In this document: in pieces, positions 24,017 through 31,865 of the stretch
How the letters are laid out: the number at the start of each line of letters is the position of its first letter
Numbering within the stretch: position 1 is the first letter of the stretch
Virus record (IMG/VR): IMGVR_UViG_3300022937_000009
Location: 1-64,000 of that record
Reading direction: 5' to 3' (one strand)
DNA length: 64,000 nt
DNA from: a virus
Notes under the pieces: model-generated
What the model was told of the DNA's origin: nothing
What the model saw: the letters and a program-made list of their open reading frames with translations, nothing else
The model's database searches: none
Translations under genes and position numbers: made by a program

Positions 24017-25020
24017 AAAATTATTTAGTAGTTGGCGCAGGATTTGCGGGTGCAGTTCACGCAAGAGAACTTGCAAATGCTGGTCATAAAGTACATGTTA
24101 TTGATTTAAGAAATCATATTGCAGGTAATGCTTATGATTATACTGATGAAAATGGTATTCGTGTACACAAATATGGTCCACACTTATTTCATACAGATAA
24201 TGAAAAAGTTGTAAACTGGTTAATGCAATATGGTGAATGGGTAGAATATAAGCATAAAGTAAAAGCCTTATTAAATGATGGACAATATGTTACTTTACCT
24301 GTAAATAAAGAAACTAAAGAAATTGTTGGTGAAGAAAATGTGCTTGATATTTTCTTTAGACCTTATACAAGAAAAATGTGGGGTAAAGAGCTCGATGAAT
24401 TAAATCCTGGTATTATTGCAAGAGTACCTATTCGTGATGATCTAAACGAATACTATTTTCCGAAAGATAAATATCAGTATATGCCAAAAGATGGCTATAC
24501 AAAACTTTTTGAAAATATTTTAAATCATGAGAATATAACAGTGCAACTTTCAACAGAGTTTAACAAGAGTATGGAAGATGAATACGATCACGTATTTAAT
24601 TCTATGCCAATTGATGTATATTATGATTATTGCTTTGGAGAATTACCTTACAGATCACTCAAGTTTCATACAATGAGTATTCCACAAACAAGAGTGCTTC
24701 CTACCGCAACAGTCAATTTTACACACGATGGACCATATACTCGAGTAACAGAATGGAAAAACATTCCAGAACATGGTAAAAACGACTTAACCACTACAGT
24801 AACTTATGAGGAACCATGTGATTATAAAGACAATAACATGGAAAGATATTATCCCATAAATGATGTAGATGGTATTAATCGTGAAAGATACAAGCAATAT
24901 CGAGATATCGAAAACTCTAAAGTCACTTTTATAGGAAGATGCGGAATGTATGTCTATTTAGATATGCACCAAGTCATAAATTCATCATTAGTATCAGTGA
25001 GTAAATTTTTAAATGATTAA
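24013..25020 (+). CDS. glf: UDP-galactopyranose mutase
   Basis: 335 residues. FAD-binding GAGFAGA near the start, HVIDLRNHIAGNAYD, KYGPHLFHT with the flavin-loop His, PYTRKMWGKELDEL, and RVPIRDD, ending FIGRCGMYVYLDMHQ: the typical Glf pattern. It converts UDP-galactopyranose to UDP-galactofuranose. With the epimerase it gives a route from UDP-glucose to UDP-Galf. It overlaps the methyltransferase gene by eight bases. Confidence 0.9.
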   Translation: MKNYLVVGAGFAGAVHARELANAGHKVHVIDLRNHIAGNAYDYTDENGIRVHKYGPHLFHTDNEKVVNWLMQYGEWVEYKHKVKALLNDGQYVTLPVNKETKEIVGEENVLDIFFRPYTRKMWGKELDELNPGIIARVPIRDDLNEYYFPKDKYQYMPKDGYTKLFENILNHENITVQLSTEFNKSMEDEYDHVFNSMPIDVYYDYCFGELPYRSLKFHTMSIPQTRVLPTATVNFTHDGPYTRVTEWKNIPEHGKNDLTTTVTYEEPCDYKDNNMERYYPINDVDGINRERYKQYRDIENSKVTFIGRCGMYVYLDMHQVINSSLVSVSKFLND

Positions 25021-26206
25021 ACACGCTTCTATCGTACCACTTATAGGTGGTGAAACTATTGGATCAGTCAATGCGTTTGGTGAAAAACCAACCTATATGA
25101 TGTCATACGAGGCCTTCAAGGACAACGATTCTCATATCCTTAATTACTATAGCGACGTTCCTTACTATGTCCTAGACAAAGGAGAGAAACCTACAGAGAG
25201 TGTTGATGTAATATCTTCTGTATGTCCTTGTGCTGGATTAAGTATGCTTTCTCAAGGATTTGGAGATCATAATCCAAATAATAAATGGCTTATCGAAACA
25301 GCAAAATATGTTCTTGGTGAAATTAAACCAAAAGTATTTTGGGGTGAAAACGCTCCAGGTTTTGCTGGTAAGATTGGTGAAAATATACGAAATGAAATGA
25401 GACGAATTGGTCTTGAACAAGGTTATACAATGACTGTTTATAGAACTAAATCGTTATTACATGGTTCATCTCAAGTAAGAGAACGTTCATTCTATTTCTT
25501 TTGGCGCGGCGAAAAAACTCCATTACTTTCATATTATAATAAAGAACGACCAGCTATTGAAGATGTTATAAGAAGCGCAGGAGGTTCTAACTTCCAAACT
25601 GAATGTATTAATCCAAAAATTCCATCTCAAGATGATTTATATTACAAATATATTTTAGAACATATTCATGGTGGAATTACTCATAAAGAATTTTCTGATA
25701 TGGTAGAACCTCAAAGTGCAAGAGGTCAATGCGTATATGCATACATAGAAAGATACGGGCATGACTATGCTCAAGTCGGCGAATGGATGGAAAAACATGG
25801 ATATGAAAAAGAAGTTGAGAAATGTAAATACAGATATGAGAAGCTCAAAGCTGGTGGAAACATTATGCGAAGAGGTACCATTGTTCCTAAAGACTTTATC
25901 GGTGCTTTTGTTGGGCATTATCCTGTCAAACTTACTCATCCTGACGATGATCGTTATATTAATTACAGAGAAGCTATGGCAATCATGGGTTTACCTTTGG
26001 ACTTCGAGTTACTCAATCCGAAAAAATCTTTCAACCATATTTGTCAAAATGTTCCCGTTCAAACGGCAACAGACATGGCGACAGAAGTAAAAAAATATTT
26101 AAATAATGAGCTACAAATGGTTGACACAGACTACGTAATGCAGTATAATAATACTCAAACCGCAGACTATATTGAAAAGCATGATACACTTGAGGCATTC
26201 CTATGA
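25013..26206 (+). CDS. DNA cytosine-5 methyltransferase
   Basis: 397 residues. C5-methyltransferase motifs: an unusual motif I (IGGETIGSVNAFG), motif IV PCAGLS with catalytic Cys73, motif VI as GENAPGF (usually ENV), and motif VIII QVRERSFYFF. The C-terminal third (AMAIMGLPLDF) matches motif IX/X. It would methylate C5 of cytosine in a specific sequence; its target domain is not readable. It overlaps dexA by four bases and contains a promoter at 26121. Confidence 0.8.
   Translation: MIKHASIVPLIGGETIGSVNAFGEKPTYMMSYEAFKDNDSHILNYYSDVPYYVLDKGEKPTESVDVISSVCPCAGLSMLSQGFGDHNPNNKWLIETAKYVLGEIKPKVFWGENAPGFAGKIGENIRNEMRRIGLEQGYTMTVYRTKSLLHGSSQVRERSFYFFWRGEKTPLLSYYNKERPAIEDVIRSAGGSNFQTECINPKIPSQDDLYYKYILEHIHGGITHKEFSDMVEPQSARGQCVYAYIERYGHDYAQVGEWMEKHGYEKEVEKCKYRYEKLKAGGNIMRRGTIVPKDFIGAFVGHYPVKLTHPDDDRYINYREAMAIMGLPLDFELLNPKKSFNHICQNVPVQTATDMATEVKKYLNNELQMVDTDYVMQYNNTQTADYIEKHDTLEAFL
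26121..26149 (+). promoter_or_regulatory. Promoter inside the cytosine methyltransferase gene
   Basis: TTGACA at 26121, 17 bp, TATAAT at 26144. A perfect match in coding sequence, about 55 bases before dexA. Confidence 0.6.
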
Positions 26207-26805
26207 AACATTTAATATTTGATTTTGAAACTATGGGCACTGAACCTATGGATTGTGCTGTAGTTGATGTTTCTGCTTTCGTATTTGATTTTGATAGATT
26301 TGAAAAGCGACCTTATACTGTTAAAGATATTAATGCAGTTCGAAGATGGAAACTTTCAGTAAAAGATCAAGTAGAAAATTATGGTTATAAAGTAGAAAAT
26401 TCTGTTATTGAATTTTGGCAATCACAAGATAAAGAAGTACGTGATAGAGTTAAACCTTTAAAAACTGATTTAACTGTAAAAGAATTTGTAGATGACTTTC
26501 ATAATTTTATTATCGATTCAAATGTTAAATATTGGTGGACAAGATCAAATGCTTTTGATCCAGTCATTATGACACGTCTTTTTGATTCTCAAGGAAAAAA
26601 ACAACATTTCTATGAATATTGTAAATACTATCTCGTGCGTGACACCCGCACGTGGATTGACGCAAAATTAAATCTTCCAGAAAGAAATGATTTCGTATTA
26701 CCAGAATGGGAAGAAGCATTTAAAAAGCATGATAGTTCATGGGATATTCTTATCGATACTCTCAGATTACAACTATTACACAGAACAGAATTTGATTTAG
26801 ATTAA
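26203..26805 (+). CDS. dexA: Exonuclease A (DexA-like)
   Basis: 200 residues (T4 DexA has 227). DEDDh exonuclease: DFETMG at the start, NAFDPVIM in the middle, HDSSWDI near the end as the Hxxx(x)D motif. T4 DexA is a 3'-5' exonuclease of modest importance. The stop is nine bases before the next gene. Confidence 0.85.
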   Translation: MKHLIFDFETMGTEPMDCAVVDVSAFVFDFDRFEKRPYTVKDINAVRRWKLSVKDQVENYGYKVENSVIEFWQSQDKEVRDRVKPLKTDLTVKEFVDDFHNFIIDSNVKYWWTRSNAFDPVIMTRLFDSQGKKQHFYEYCKYYLVRDTRTWIDAKLNLPERNDFVLPEWEEAFKKHDSSWDILIDTLRLQLLHRTEFDLD

Positions 26806-26814
26806 GGATATATT

Positions 26815-27675
26815 ATGGAACTTAAAATACCCGTTACTGATCTCAAAAACTATAAACTGTTTGTTGGTGCACCAATGTATGGTGGACAATGTTCAGGTTT
26901 ATTTACAAAATCAACTAACGATTTGAGTATGTTATGTACTAAATATGAAATACCAATGAGATATTATTTCTTATTTAATGAAAGTTTAGTACAAAGAGCT
27001 CGTAACTATATTGCAGATGAATTTATGAGATCTGATTGTACTCACTTATTGTTTATTGATAGTGATATTGGGTTTAATCCTAGAGATGCGTTAGCACTTT
27101 TAGGTATTCAAACTTCTGATCCAGAAAAATATGATATTGTAACTGGTCCTTATCCTAAGAAAACAATTGCTTGGGAAAAAATTGCAAAGGCTGCAGAACT
27201 TGGATTCGCAAATGAAAATCCTTTTAACCTTGAGCAATTTACTTCTGACTTTGTTTTTAATCCTGTAAAAGGAACTAAAGAATTTAAAGTAAGTGAACCT
27301 GTTGAAGTATCAGAAGCAGGAACTGGATTTATGCTTATTCCAAGAGAAGCTCTTGAAAAATTTAGAGATAATTATCCAGAACTATCATACAAACCAGACC
27401 ATGCGCGTACTGAAAACTTTGATGGATCGCGAAATATTACAGCATTCTTTGATTGTATTATTGATCCTGAAACGAATAGGTACTTATCTGAAGACTATTT
27501 CTTTTGTAAGAAATCAAGAGAAATGGGACTTTCAGTATGGATGTGTCCTTGGATGCAAATCAATCATGTTGGTACATATATCTTTAAAGGTAATATGGCA
27601 GCATTAGGACAACTTGGTGTTACTGCAACAGCCAATGCTTCTTCTAATAAGAAAACATATACAAAAGGCAAATAA
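26815..27675 (+). CDS. GT-A-like glycosyltransferase
   Basis: 286 residues. FVGAPMYGG starts the fold, HLLFIDSDIGF carries the DxD metal/nucleotide-sugar motif, and SEAGTGFMLIPREAL and SEDYFFC match family-2 type enzymes. It probably uses a UDP-sugar. With the preceding epimerase and mutase it could glycosylate DNA, a virion protein or a host surface polymer. The ribosome site is AAGGATAT, as in the 77-residue gene at 19912. Confidence 0.7.
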   Translation: MELKIPVTDLKNYKLFVGAPMYGGQCSGLFTKSTNDLSMLCTKYEIPMRYYFLFNESLVQRARNYIADEFMRSDCTHLLFIDSDIGFNPRDALALLGIQTSDPEKYDIVTGPYPKKTIAWEKIAKAAELGFANENPFNLEQFTSDFVFNPVKGTKEFKVSEPVEVSEAGTGFMLIPREALEKFRDNYPELSYKPDHARTENFDGSRNITAFFDCIIDPETNRYLSEDYFFCKKSREMGLSVWMCPWMQINHVGTYIFKGNMAALGQLGVTATANASSNKKTYTKGK

Positions 27676-27679
27676 ACAG

Positions 27680-27708
27680 TTGACATTTAACCTCACTTGG
27701 TATATAAT
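27680..27708 (+). promoter_or_regulatory. Promoter for the clamp-clamp loader operon
   Basis: TTGACA at 27680, 17 bp, TATAAT at 27703, in the usual ACAGTTGACATTT context. Confidence 0.85.
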
Positions 27709-27741
27709 ATACCAGTATTTTAATATCGGAGAATCTATATA

Positions 27742-28398
27742 ATGAAATTTTCTAACGAAACCTTGACGGTCTTGAAAAGCTTTAGCTCTATTAACAAATC
27801 TATTTTGTTTAAAGAAGGTAATGTTTTAAAGACTATCACTCCAGAAAAGACTCTAATTGCAATTGCAGATATTCCAGATGAAATTCCATCTGATGCATGT
27901 GTATACGATCTTTCAAGATTTCTTTCAATTTTGAGTCTTTATAATGATCCCGACGTTGAATTCGAAGATAAATACTTTATTATCTCTGAAGGTAAACGTC
28001 GTACTAAGTACGTCTACGCCGATATCTCCATGATACACACTCCTCCAGAGAAGGAAATTACTCTTCCTTCCGAAGATGTTGTTGTGAATGTATCACAAGG
28101 AGATTTGTCTTCTGTATTGAAGGCAGCAGGGGTACTACAATTTTCGGAAATTGCTTTTGTAGGCGAAAGCGGCAAAGTATTTCTGAAAGCTATCGACAGT
28201 TCGAATGAAAACGCAGATGACTTTGGCGTTGAAATCGGTGAAACTGACGATACCTTCAAGTTTATTATTAAAACTGATAACTTGAAGCTCTTACCGCTAG
28301 ATTATGAGGTTACTCTTTGCGCAAAAGGTATCTCACAATTCAGGGGCAAAGGTGTCACATATTTTGTGGCAATTGATTCAAAGTCAACTTATAATTAA
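27742..28398 (+). CDS. 45: Sliding clamp gp45
   Basis: 218 residues (T4 gp45 has 228). The start MKFSNETLTVLKSFSSINKSILFKEGN and the later YDLSRFLSILSLY and HTPPEKEITLP match the clamp family. The trimeric ring holds polymerase on DNA and activates late transcription through gp55. It heads the operon 45, a 93-residue gene, 44, a zinc protein, 62, regA. Confidence 0.95.
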   Translation: MKFSNETLTVLKSFSSINKSILFKEGNVLKTITPEKTLIAIADIPDEIPSDACVYDLSRFLSILSLYNDPDVEFEDKYFIISEGKRRTKYVYADISMIHTPPEKEITLPSEDVVVNVSQGDLSSVLKAAGVLQFSEIAFVGESGKVFLKAIDSSNENADDFGVEIGETDDTFKFIIKTDNLKLLPLDYEVTLCAKGISQFRGKGVTYFVAIDSKSTYN

Positions 28399-28412
28399 AA
28401 AAGGTGATTCAT

Positions 28413-28694
28413 ATGAATGAAACAGTAAATGGTAACTTTGGCCAACCTCAAGGCCAAGAGCAGAAGGTCGTGATTAATCTCAACGATCTTAGCACCGTTC
28501 TACAATTGATTGACATTGTCTCTCAACGTGGCGGGTTCCAAGGAAATGAGTTAGCCGGTGTTGGAATGCTTAGGAATAAAATCGAAGCTTTTCTACGTCA
28601 GAATGCTCCACAGCAAGATCCTAGTGTAGGTGAAAAAGATGTGGATGTAGATGTGCCAGCTCAAGGTCCTTTGGCTGACAAGGTAGTCGATTAA
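28413..28694 (+). CDS. Conserved-position protein between genes 45 and 44
   Basis: 93 residues from the ATG at 28413, chosen because AAAGGTG lies six bases upstream; a GTG three codons earlier is within that site. The N-terminal half has VVINLNDLSTVLQLIDIVSQRGGF and a helix ending LRNKIEAFLRQ; the end is acidic and low in complexity. No function recognised. A strong hairpin follows it before gene 44. Confidence 0.65.
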   Translation: MNETVNGNFGQPQGQEQKVVINLNDLSTVLQLIDIVSQRGGFQGNELAGVGMLRNKIEAFLRQNAPQQDPSVGEKDVDVDVPAQGPLADKVVD

Positions 28695-28712
28695 TAAGAT
28701 TACCAACCTTTC

Positions 28713-28760
28713 TCGAGATAGGGGGATAGTCAATGACTTCCCCCGCCTTTCGATTTTTTT
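28713..28760 (+). terminator. Intrinsic terminator between the 93-residue gene and gene 44
   Basis: GGGGG (28721-28725) pairs with CCCCC (28740-28744), with an inner AGTC/GACT stem; weak outer pairs precede seven Ts at 28754-28760. No promoter is seen before gene 44, so partial readthrough would set the clamp to clamp-loader ratio. Confidence 0.75.
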
Positions 28761-28781
28761 ATATTATGTAACAGGTGATCT

Positions 28782-29735
28782 ATGATTGAAGCAAAAAACA
28801 ATGAAGTACTCTGGGTCGAGAAATATCGTCCTCAAAAAGTTGACGACACAATTCTTCCAGAGCAACTCAAAACAACTTTCCGCAAATTCGTATCAGACGG
28901 AAACGTTCCAAACTTATTATTAACAGGTGGACCAGGTGTAGGTAAAACTACAATCGCAAAAGCCATGCTCGAAGAACTTGGTTGTGATTATATTATTAAA
29001 AATGGTTCACTTAATGTTAACATCGATTCTATTCGATATGATATTTCTACTTTCGCTTCTGCTGTATCTCTCACAGGTACAGGTCGAAAGTATGTCATTT
29101 TTGACGAAGCAGATTATTTGAACGCAGCAAACGTTCAACCTGCTCTTCGTAATTTCATCGAAGAATATTCAGCCAATTGCGGCTTTATCTTTACATGTAA
29201 TTTTAAGAATAGAATCATTTCTCCACTTCGATCTCGTCTTTCTGAAGTGGACTTTACTATTGAACAATCTCAAAGACCTGCGCTTGCAATGCAGTTCTTT
29301 AAAAGAGTAACAGCTATTCTCGATCAAGAAAATGTTCCTTATGACAAAAGTGTCGTAGCAAAAGTAATTGAAAAACATTTTCCTGATTTTCGAAGAGTAT
29401 TAACAGAACTACAATCCTATGCAGCATCAGGAAGAATTGACGAAGGTATATTCGTTAATCTTAAACAAGAAGCACTTGACGAACTTTTTGGTTTCCTTAA
29501 AGCTAAAAACTTTACTGAAATGCGCAAATGGGTTGCAAAAAATTCAGACCAGGATATGAACGAAATGTTTCGTCGTATCTATGATATGGCTTCATCTAAA
29601 GTCGAATTCCGTACACAACCAGGTTTCATAGTTACACTTGCTGACTATATGTACAAAGCAAACTTTGTAGCAGATCAAGAAATTAATATGGTTGCATTCT
29701 TAACTGAGGTAATGATGGAATCGGAGTTTGTCTGA
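28782..29735 (+). CDS. 44: Clamp loader large subunit gp44
   Basis: 317 residues (T4 gp44 has 319). AAA+ ATPase: WVEKYRPQKVDD, Walker A GGPGVGKTT, Walker B VIFDEADYL and sensor 1 FTCNFKNRI. Four copies with gp62 open the clamp and load it on primed DNA. The stop overlaps the zinc-protein start (TGATGG). Confidence 0.95.
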   Translation: MIEAKNNEVLWVEKYRPQKVDDTILPEQLKTTFRKFVSDGNVPNLLLTGGPGVGKTTIAKAMLEELGCDYIIKNGSLNVNIDSIRYDISTFASAVSLTGTGRKYVIFDEADYLNAANVQPALRNFIEEYSANCGFIFTCNFKNRIISPLRSRLSEVDFTIEQSQRPALAMQFFKRVTAILDQENVPYDKSVVAKVIEKHFPDFRRVLTELQSYAASGRIDEGIFVNLKQEALDELFGFLKAKNFTEMRKWVAKNSDQDMNEMFRRIYDMASSKVEFRTQPGFIVTLADYMYKANFVADQEINMVAFLTEVMMESEFV

Positions 29736-29932
29736 TGGTAAGCATATTAAGTAATGGTAAAAAGTGTTTCAATTGCGCTAAACGTATGCGAGGAGGTGAA
29801 GAATATACGATTAAGCTTGACACACTTGAAGGTAGACATGAAGTGCTTATGTGCGAAGAATGCGCAAAAGACTTTAATGACATAATGATTCAATTAGAGG
29901 ACGTAATTAATGAAAGAGATAAGTCCGTTTGA
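29735..29932 (+). CDS. Small zinc-ribbon-like protein
   Basis: 65 residues. Two CxxC pairs (CFNC, CEEC) about 30 residues apart suggest one zinc site. No known T4 counterpart; it is inserted between genes 44 and 62, overlapping both (by one and 23 bases). The tight overlaps suggest a role linked to the clamp loader, which is inference. Confidence 0.65.
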   Translation: MVSILSNGKKCFNCAKRMRGGEEYTIKLDTLEGRHEVLMCEECAKDFNDIMIQLEDVINERDKSV

Positions 29933-30302
29933 TTTTATGAATGCGGCTTCTTTTAGTAAAGAAGATCTCATTCGAAATAGTGATAATCCAGAAATTACAG
30001 AAAAAACATATAACGCATATATCGTCAACAGAGGCTTCGCAAATTTCGAAGATACTATATTACATGCTAATGAAATGAATCAACGTCATGAATTATTCCT
30101 TGGTGCTCAATTCGACTATTATAGGTCTGTCTTAAGAAAAAGAAAAAGATTTTCTAAATGGCATAAAGCAGATAAAAACAAAGATCTTGATGCAATACAA
30201 GAAGTATATCAATGTAATAGAACTGTTGCGAAACAATATTTAAAGGTATTATCTAAAGAACAATTACAAACGGTACATGATCGTCTTTTCATCGGTGGCT
30301 AA
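29910..30302 (+). CDS. 62: Clamp loader small subunit gp62
   Basis: 130 residues, shorter than T4 gp62 (187) but similar in size to marine T4-like versions. Diagnostic segments are SPFDFMNAASFSKEDLIRNS, YNAYIVNRGFANFEDTI, HANEMNQRH and KKRFSKWHK-like KRKRFSKWHK. It is the non-ATPase subunit of the gp44/62 loader. Confidence 0.85.
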   Translation: MKEISPFDFMNAASFSKEDLIRNSDNPEITEKTYNAYIVNRGFANFEDTILHANEMNQRHELFLGAQFDYYRSVLRKRKRFSKWHKADKNKDLDAIQEVYQCNRTVAKQYLKVLSKEQLQTVHDRLFIGG

Positions 30303-30312
30303 AACTTAAATA

Positions 30313-30320
30313 AAATAAAT
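30313..30320 (+). promoter_or_regulatory. Possible late box before regA
   Basis: AATAAATA in the A/T-rich 76-base gap between genes 62 and regA. Base composition makes a chance match quite possible. Confidence 0.3.
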
Positions 30321-30378
30321 AAAAATGAATGGTTATATACCATGCCACAAATTAAAATTATAAAGGTGAATATAAATC

Positions 30379-30783
30379 ATGGAAAACGAAGATATTTTTA
30401 GAGGAGTGGGTGTAGAGGTTACTTTACCAACACCGGACTCCTTCTTAAAAATTAAAGAGACATTAACTCGTATTGGAATTTCTTCTCGTAAAGAAAAGAA
30501 ACTTTTTCAGTCATGTCATATTCTTCATAAAAAAGGAAGATATTCAATTCTTCATTTTAAAGAATTGTTTATTTTAGATGGTAAGCACAATACGTTTACA
30601 GAAGAAGACCACGCAAGACGCAATACGATAGTAAACTTATTAGAAGAATGGGAACTCATTAAAGTAGTAGACCCAGCTAAAACAAAAGAACCAGTTGCTT
30701 CTCTTAATCAAATTAAGATTATTGCATTTAAAGAGAAAGATGATTGGGATCTTACAGTAAAGTATAATATTGGTAAAAAATAG
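30379..30783 (+). CDS. regA: RegA translational repressor
   Basis: 134 residues (T4 RegA has 122). The core LPTPDSFLKIKETLTRIGISSRKEKKLFQSCHILHKKGRYSILHFKELFILDGK matches RegA closely. RegA binds A/U-rich ribosome sites of early mRNAs, including clamp and loader genes, and shuts off translation. As in T4 it follows gene 62. Confidence 0.9.
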   Translation: MENEDIFRGVGVEVTLPTPDSFLKIKETLTRIGISSRKEKKLFQSCHILHKKGRYSILHFKELFILDGKHNTFTEEDHARRNTIVNLLEEWELIKVVDPAKTKEPVASLNQIKIIAFKEKDDWDLTVKYNIGKK

Positions 30784-30812
30784 TTGACATTCTGTAAAGA
30801 ATGTATTATAAT
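30784..30812 (+). promoter_or_regulatory. Promoter for dut
   Basis: TTGACA at 30784, 17 bp, TATAAT at 30807. Its -35 overlaps the end of regA. Confidence 0.8.
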
Positions 30813-30842
30813 ATAATGACTAGGCAAGAACAGCAACCTTGT

Positions 30843-30867
30843 CCTCTAAATAAAGAAAAATTAGAGG
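30843..30867 (+). promoter_or_regulatory. Leader hairpin before dut, with a late-box-like loop
   Basis: CCTCTAA and TTAGAGG form a seven-pair stem around an A-rich loop in the roughly 100-base leader of dut. TCTAAATA (30845-30852) in it resembles a late promoter box. A 29-codon frame (30816-30905) spans it but begins at about the transcription start and has no ribosome site. Confidence 0.4.
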
Positions 30868-30915
30868 AAAAGAAAAAACAGCAACAAGATCCTAGAAATA
30901 GTTGAAGGTTATATA

Positions 30916-31431
30916 ATGAGCACTTTATTAGTTTATAAGTCATCTCCAAAAGTAAAACTTCCGGCTCTCGCTACCGAAGAGTCCGCATGCTTTGACGTCG
31001 AATCTTTCTTTGAAGTAGGACAAAAGATTCGAGTATTTAATTCTGTTAATAGAGAAACAGAAGTATTAACAAAAGAAATTCAAGGAGAAACTGCGTTTCT
31101 TCTTCATCCTGCTCATAGAGCATTTGTTCCCACTGGTCTTATTTTTAACATACCACCAGATCACGTACTTAAAATGTATGTACGTAGTAGTGTAGCAGCT
31201 AAAAAAGGTTTAGTTCTTACAAATGGTGTAGGTATTATTGATAGTGATTATTTCCATGAAACACATATACTTTTAACAAATATATCTGATTCAATAGTAC
31301 GAGTTGTAAGTGGTGAGCGATTAGCTCAATGTAAATTAGAAAAGAATTTATCGTATTCTATACAAGAAACAAGTAAGAAACCAGCGCAACGAACAAGCCG
31401 CGCTGGAGGAATAGGAAGTACTGGAGATTAA
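30916..31431 (+). CDS. dut: dUTPase
   Basis: 171 residues. Trimeric dUTPase motifs: SACFDV (motif 1), MYVRSSVAAKKGL (2), NGVGIIDSDY (3), GERLAQC (4) and RAGGIGSTG (5, the C-terminal lid). A loop of about 30 residues is inserted between motif 1 and PTGL. It hydrolyses dUTP to dUMP, feeding dTTP synthesis together with the dCMP deaminase. It meets the leftward gene tail to tail with a four-base overlap. Confidence 0.92.
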   Translation: MSTLLVYKSSPKVKLPALATEESACFDVESFFEVGQKIRVFNSVNRETEVLTKEIQGETAFLLHPAHRAFVPTGLIFNIPPDHVLKMYVRSSVAAKKGLVLTNGVGIIDSDYFHETHILLTNISDSIVRVVSGERLAQCKLEKNLSYSIQETSKKPAQRTSRAGGIGSTGD

Positions 31432-31793
31432 AGCGCCGCTAGAGTTATAACTCTACATAGGTGCTCATCTTTTTGTTTAGAACCAATAATAAATGTTAGT
31501 TCTGAACCTTTTTTGATTGTCCTTGTGGCAGTCTTAAAATTGACTTTAGAGTCGGTAGTAATTGGAAGTTCGCAATCTAAATTTGCATTCCAAAATTTAC
31601 CAGCTTTTTTGTCTAATATGATCATTGCATCTTTAGTCATTATAGTTGTATGGTCAATATTACGAATATTAACTTCATCTGCAAAAGCTAATGAAGGAAC
31701 AATGAGAAAGGTTGCTAAATACTTATTAGCTACTTTATGAAAACGACCAGCTTTCATGAGTTTGTCTAGTTTTTTAAAGAATTGTTTTAGCAT
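31428..31793 (-). CDS. Exported protein under a late promoter
   Basis: 121 residues from the ATG at 31793, which has AGGAG eight bases upstream; a longer frame exists but lacks a site. The N-terminus is basic, followed by a hydrophobic stretch YLATFLIVPSLAFADE, a signal peptide with a likely cut after AFA. The mature part has two Cys that could pair. It is the only leftward gene in this region and has its own TATAAATA box. A periplasmic role late in infection, such as lysis or envelope change, is inference. Confidence 0.6.
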   Translation of the reverse strand: MLKQFFKKLDKLMKAGRFHKVANKYLATFLIVPSLAFADEVNIRNIDHTTIMTKDAMIILDKKAGKFWNANLDCELPITTDSKVNFKTATRTIKKGSELTFIIGSKQKDEHLCRVITLAAL

Positions 31794-31828
31794 TGTATTT
31801 CTCCTGTAAATATATTGTATATACTTTT

Positions 31829-31836
31829 TATTTATA
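31829..31836 (-). promoter_or_regulatory. Leftward late promoter TATAAATA
   Basis: Exact T4 late box on the minus strand, 36 bases before the start of the exported-protein gene. Confidence 0.75.
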
Positions 31837-31865
31837 CAACTATGTGACAATTAGGTGACAAAATT

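Noticed and set aside
30816-30905. 29-codon ORF (MTRQEQQPCPLNKEKL...) in the dut leader
   Set aside because: It begins at about the predicted transcription start, lacks a ribosome site and spans the leader hairpin. Kept only as a note.
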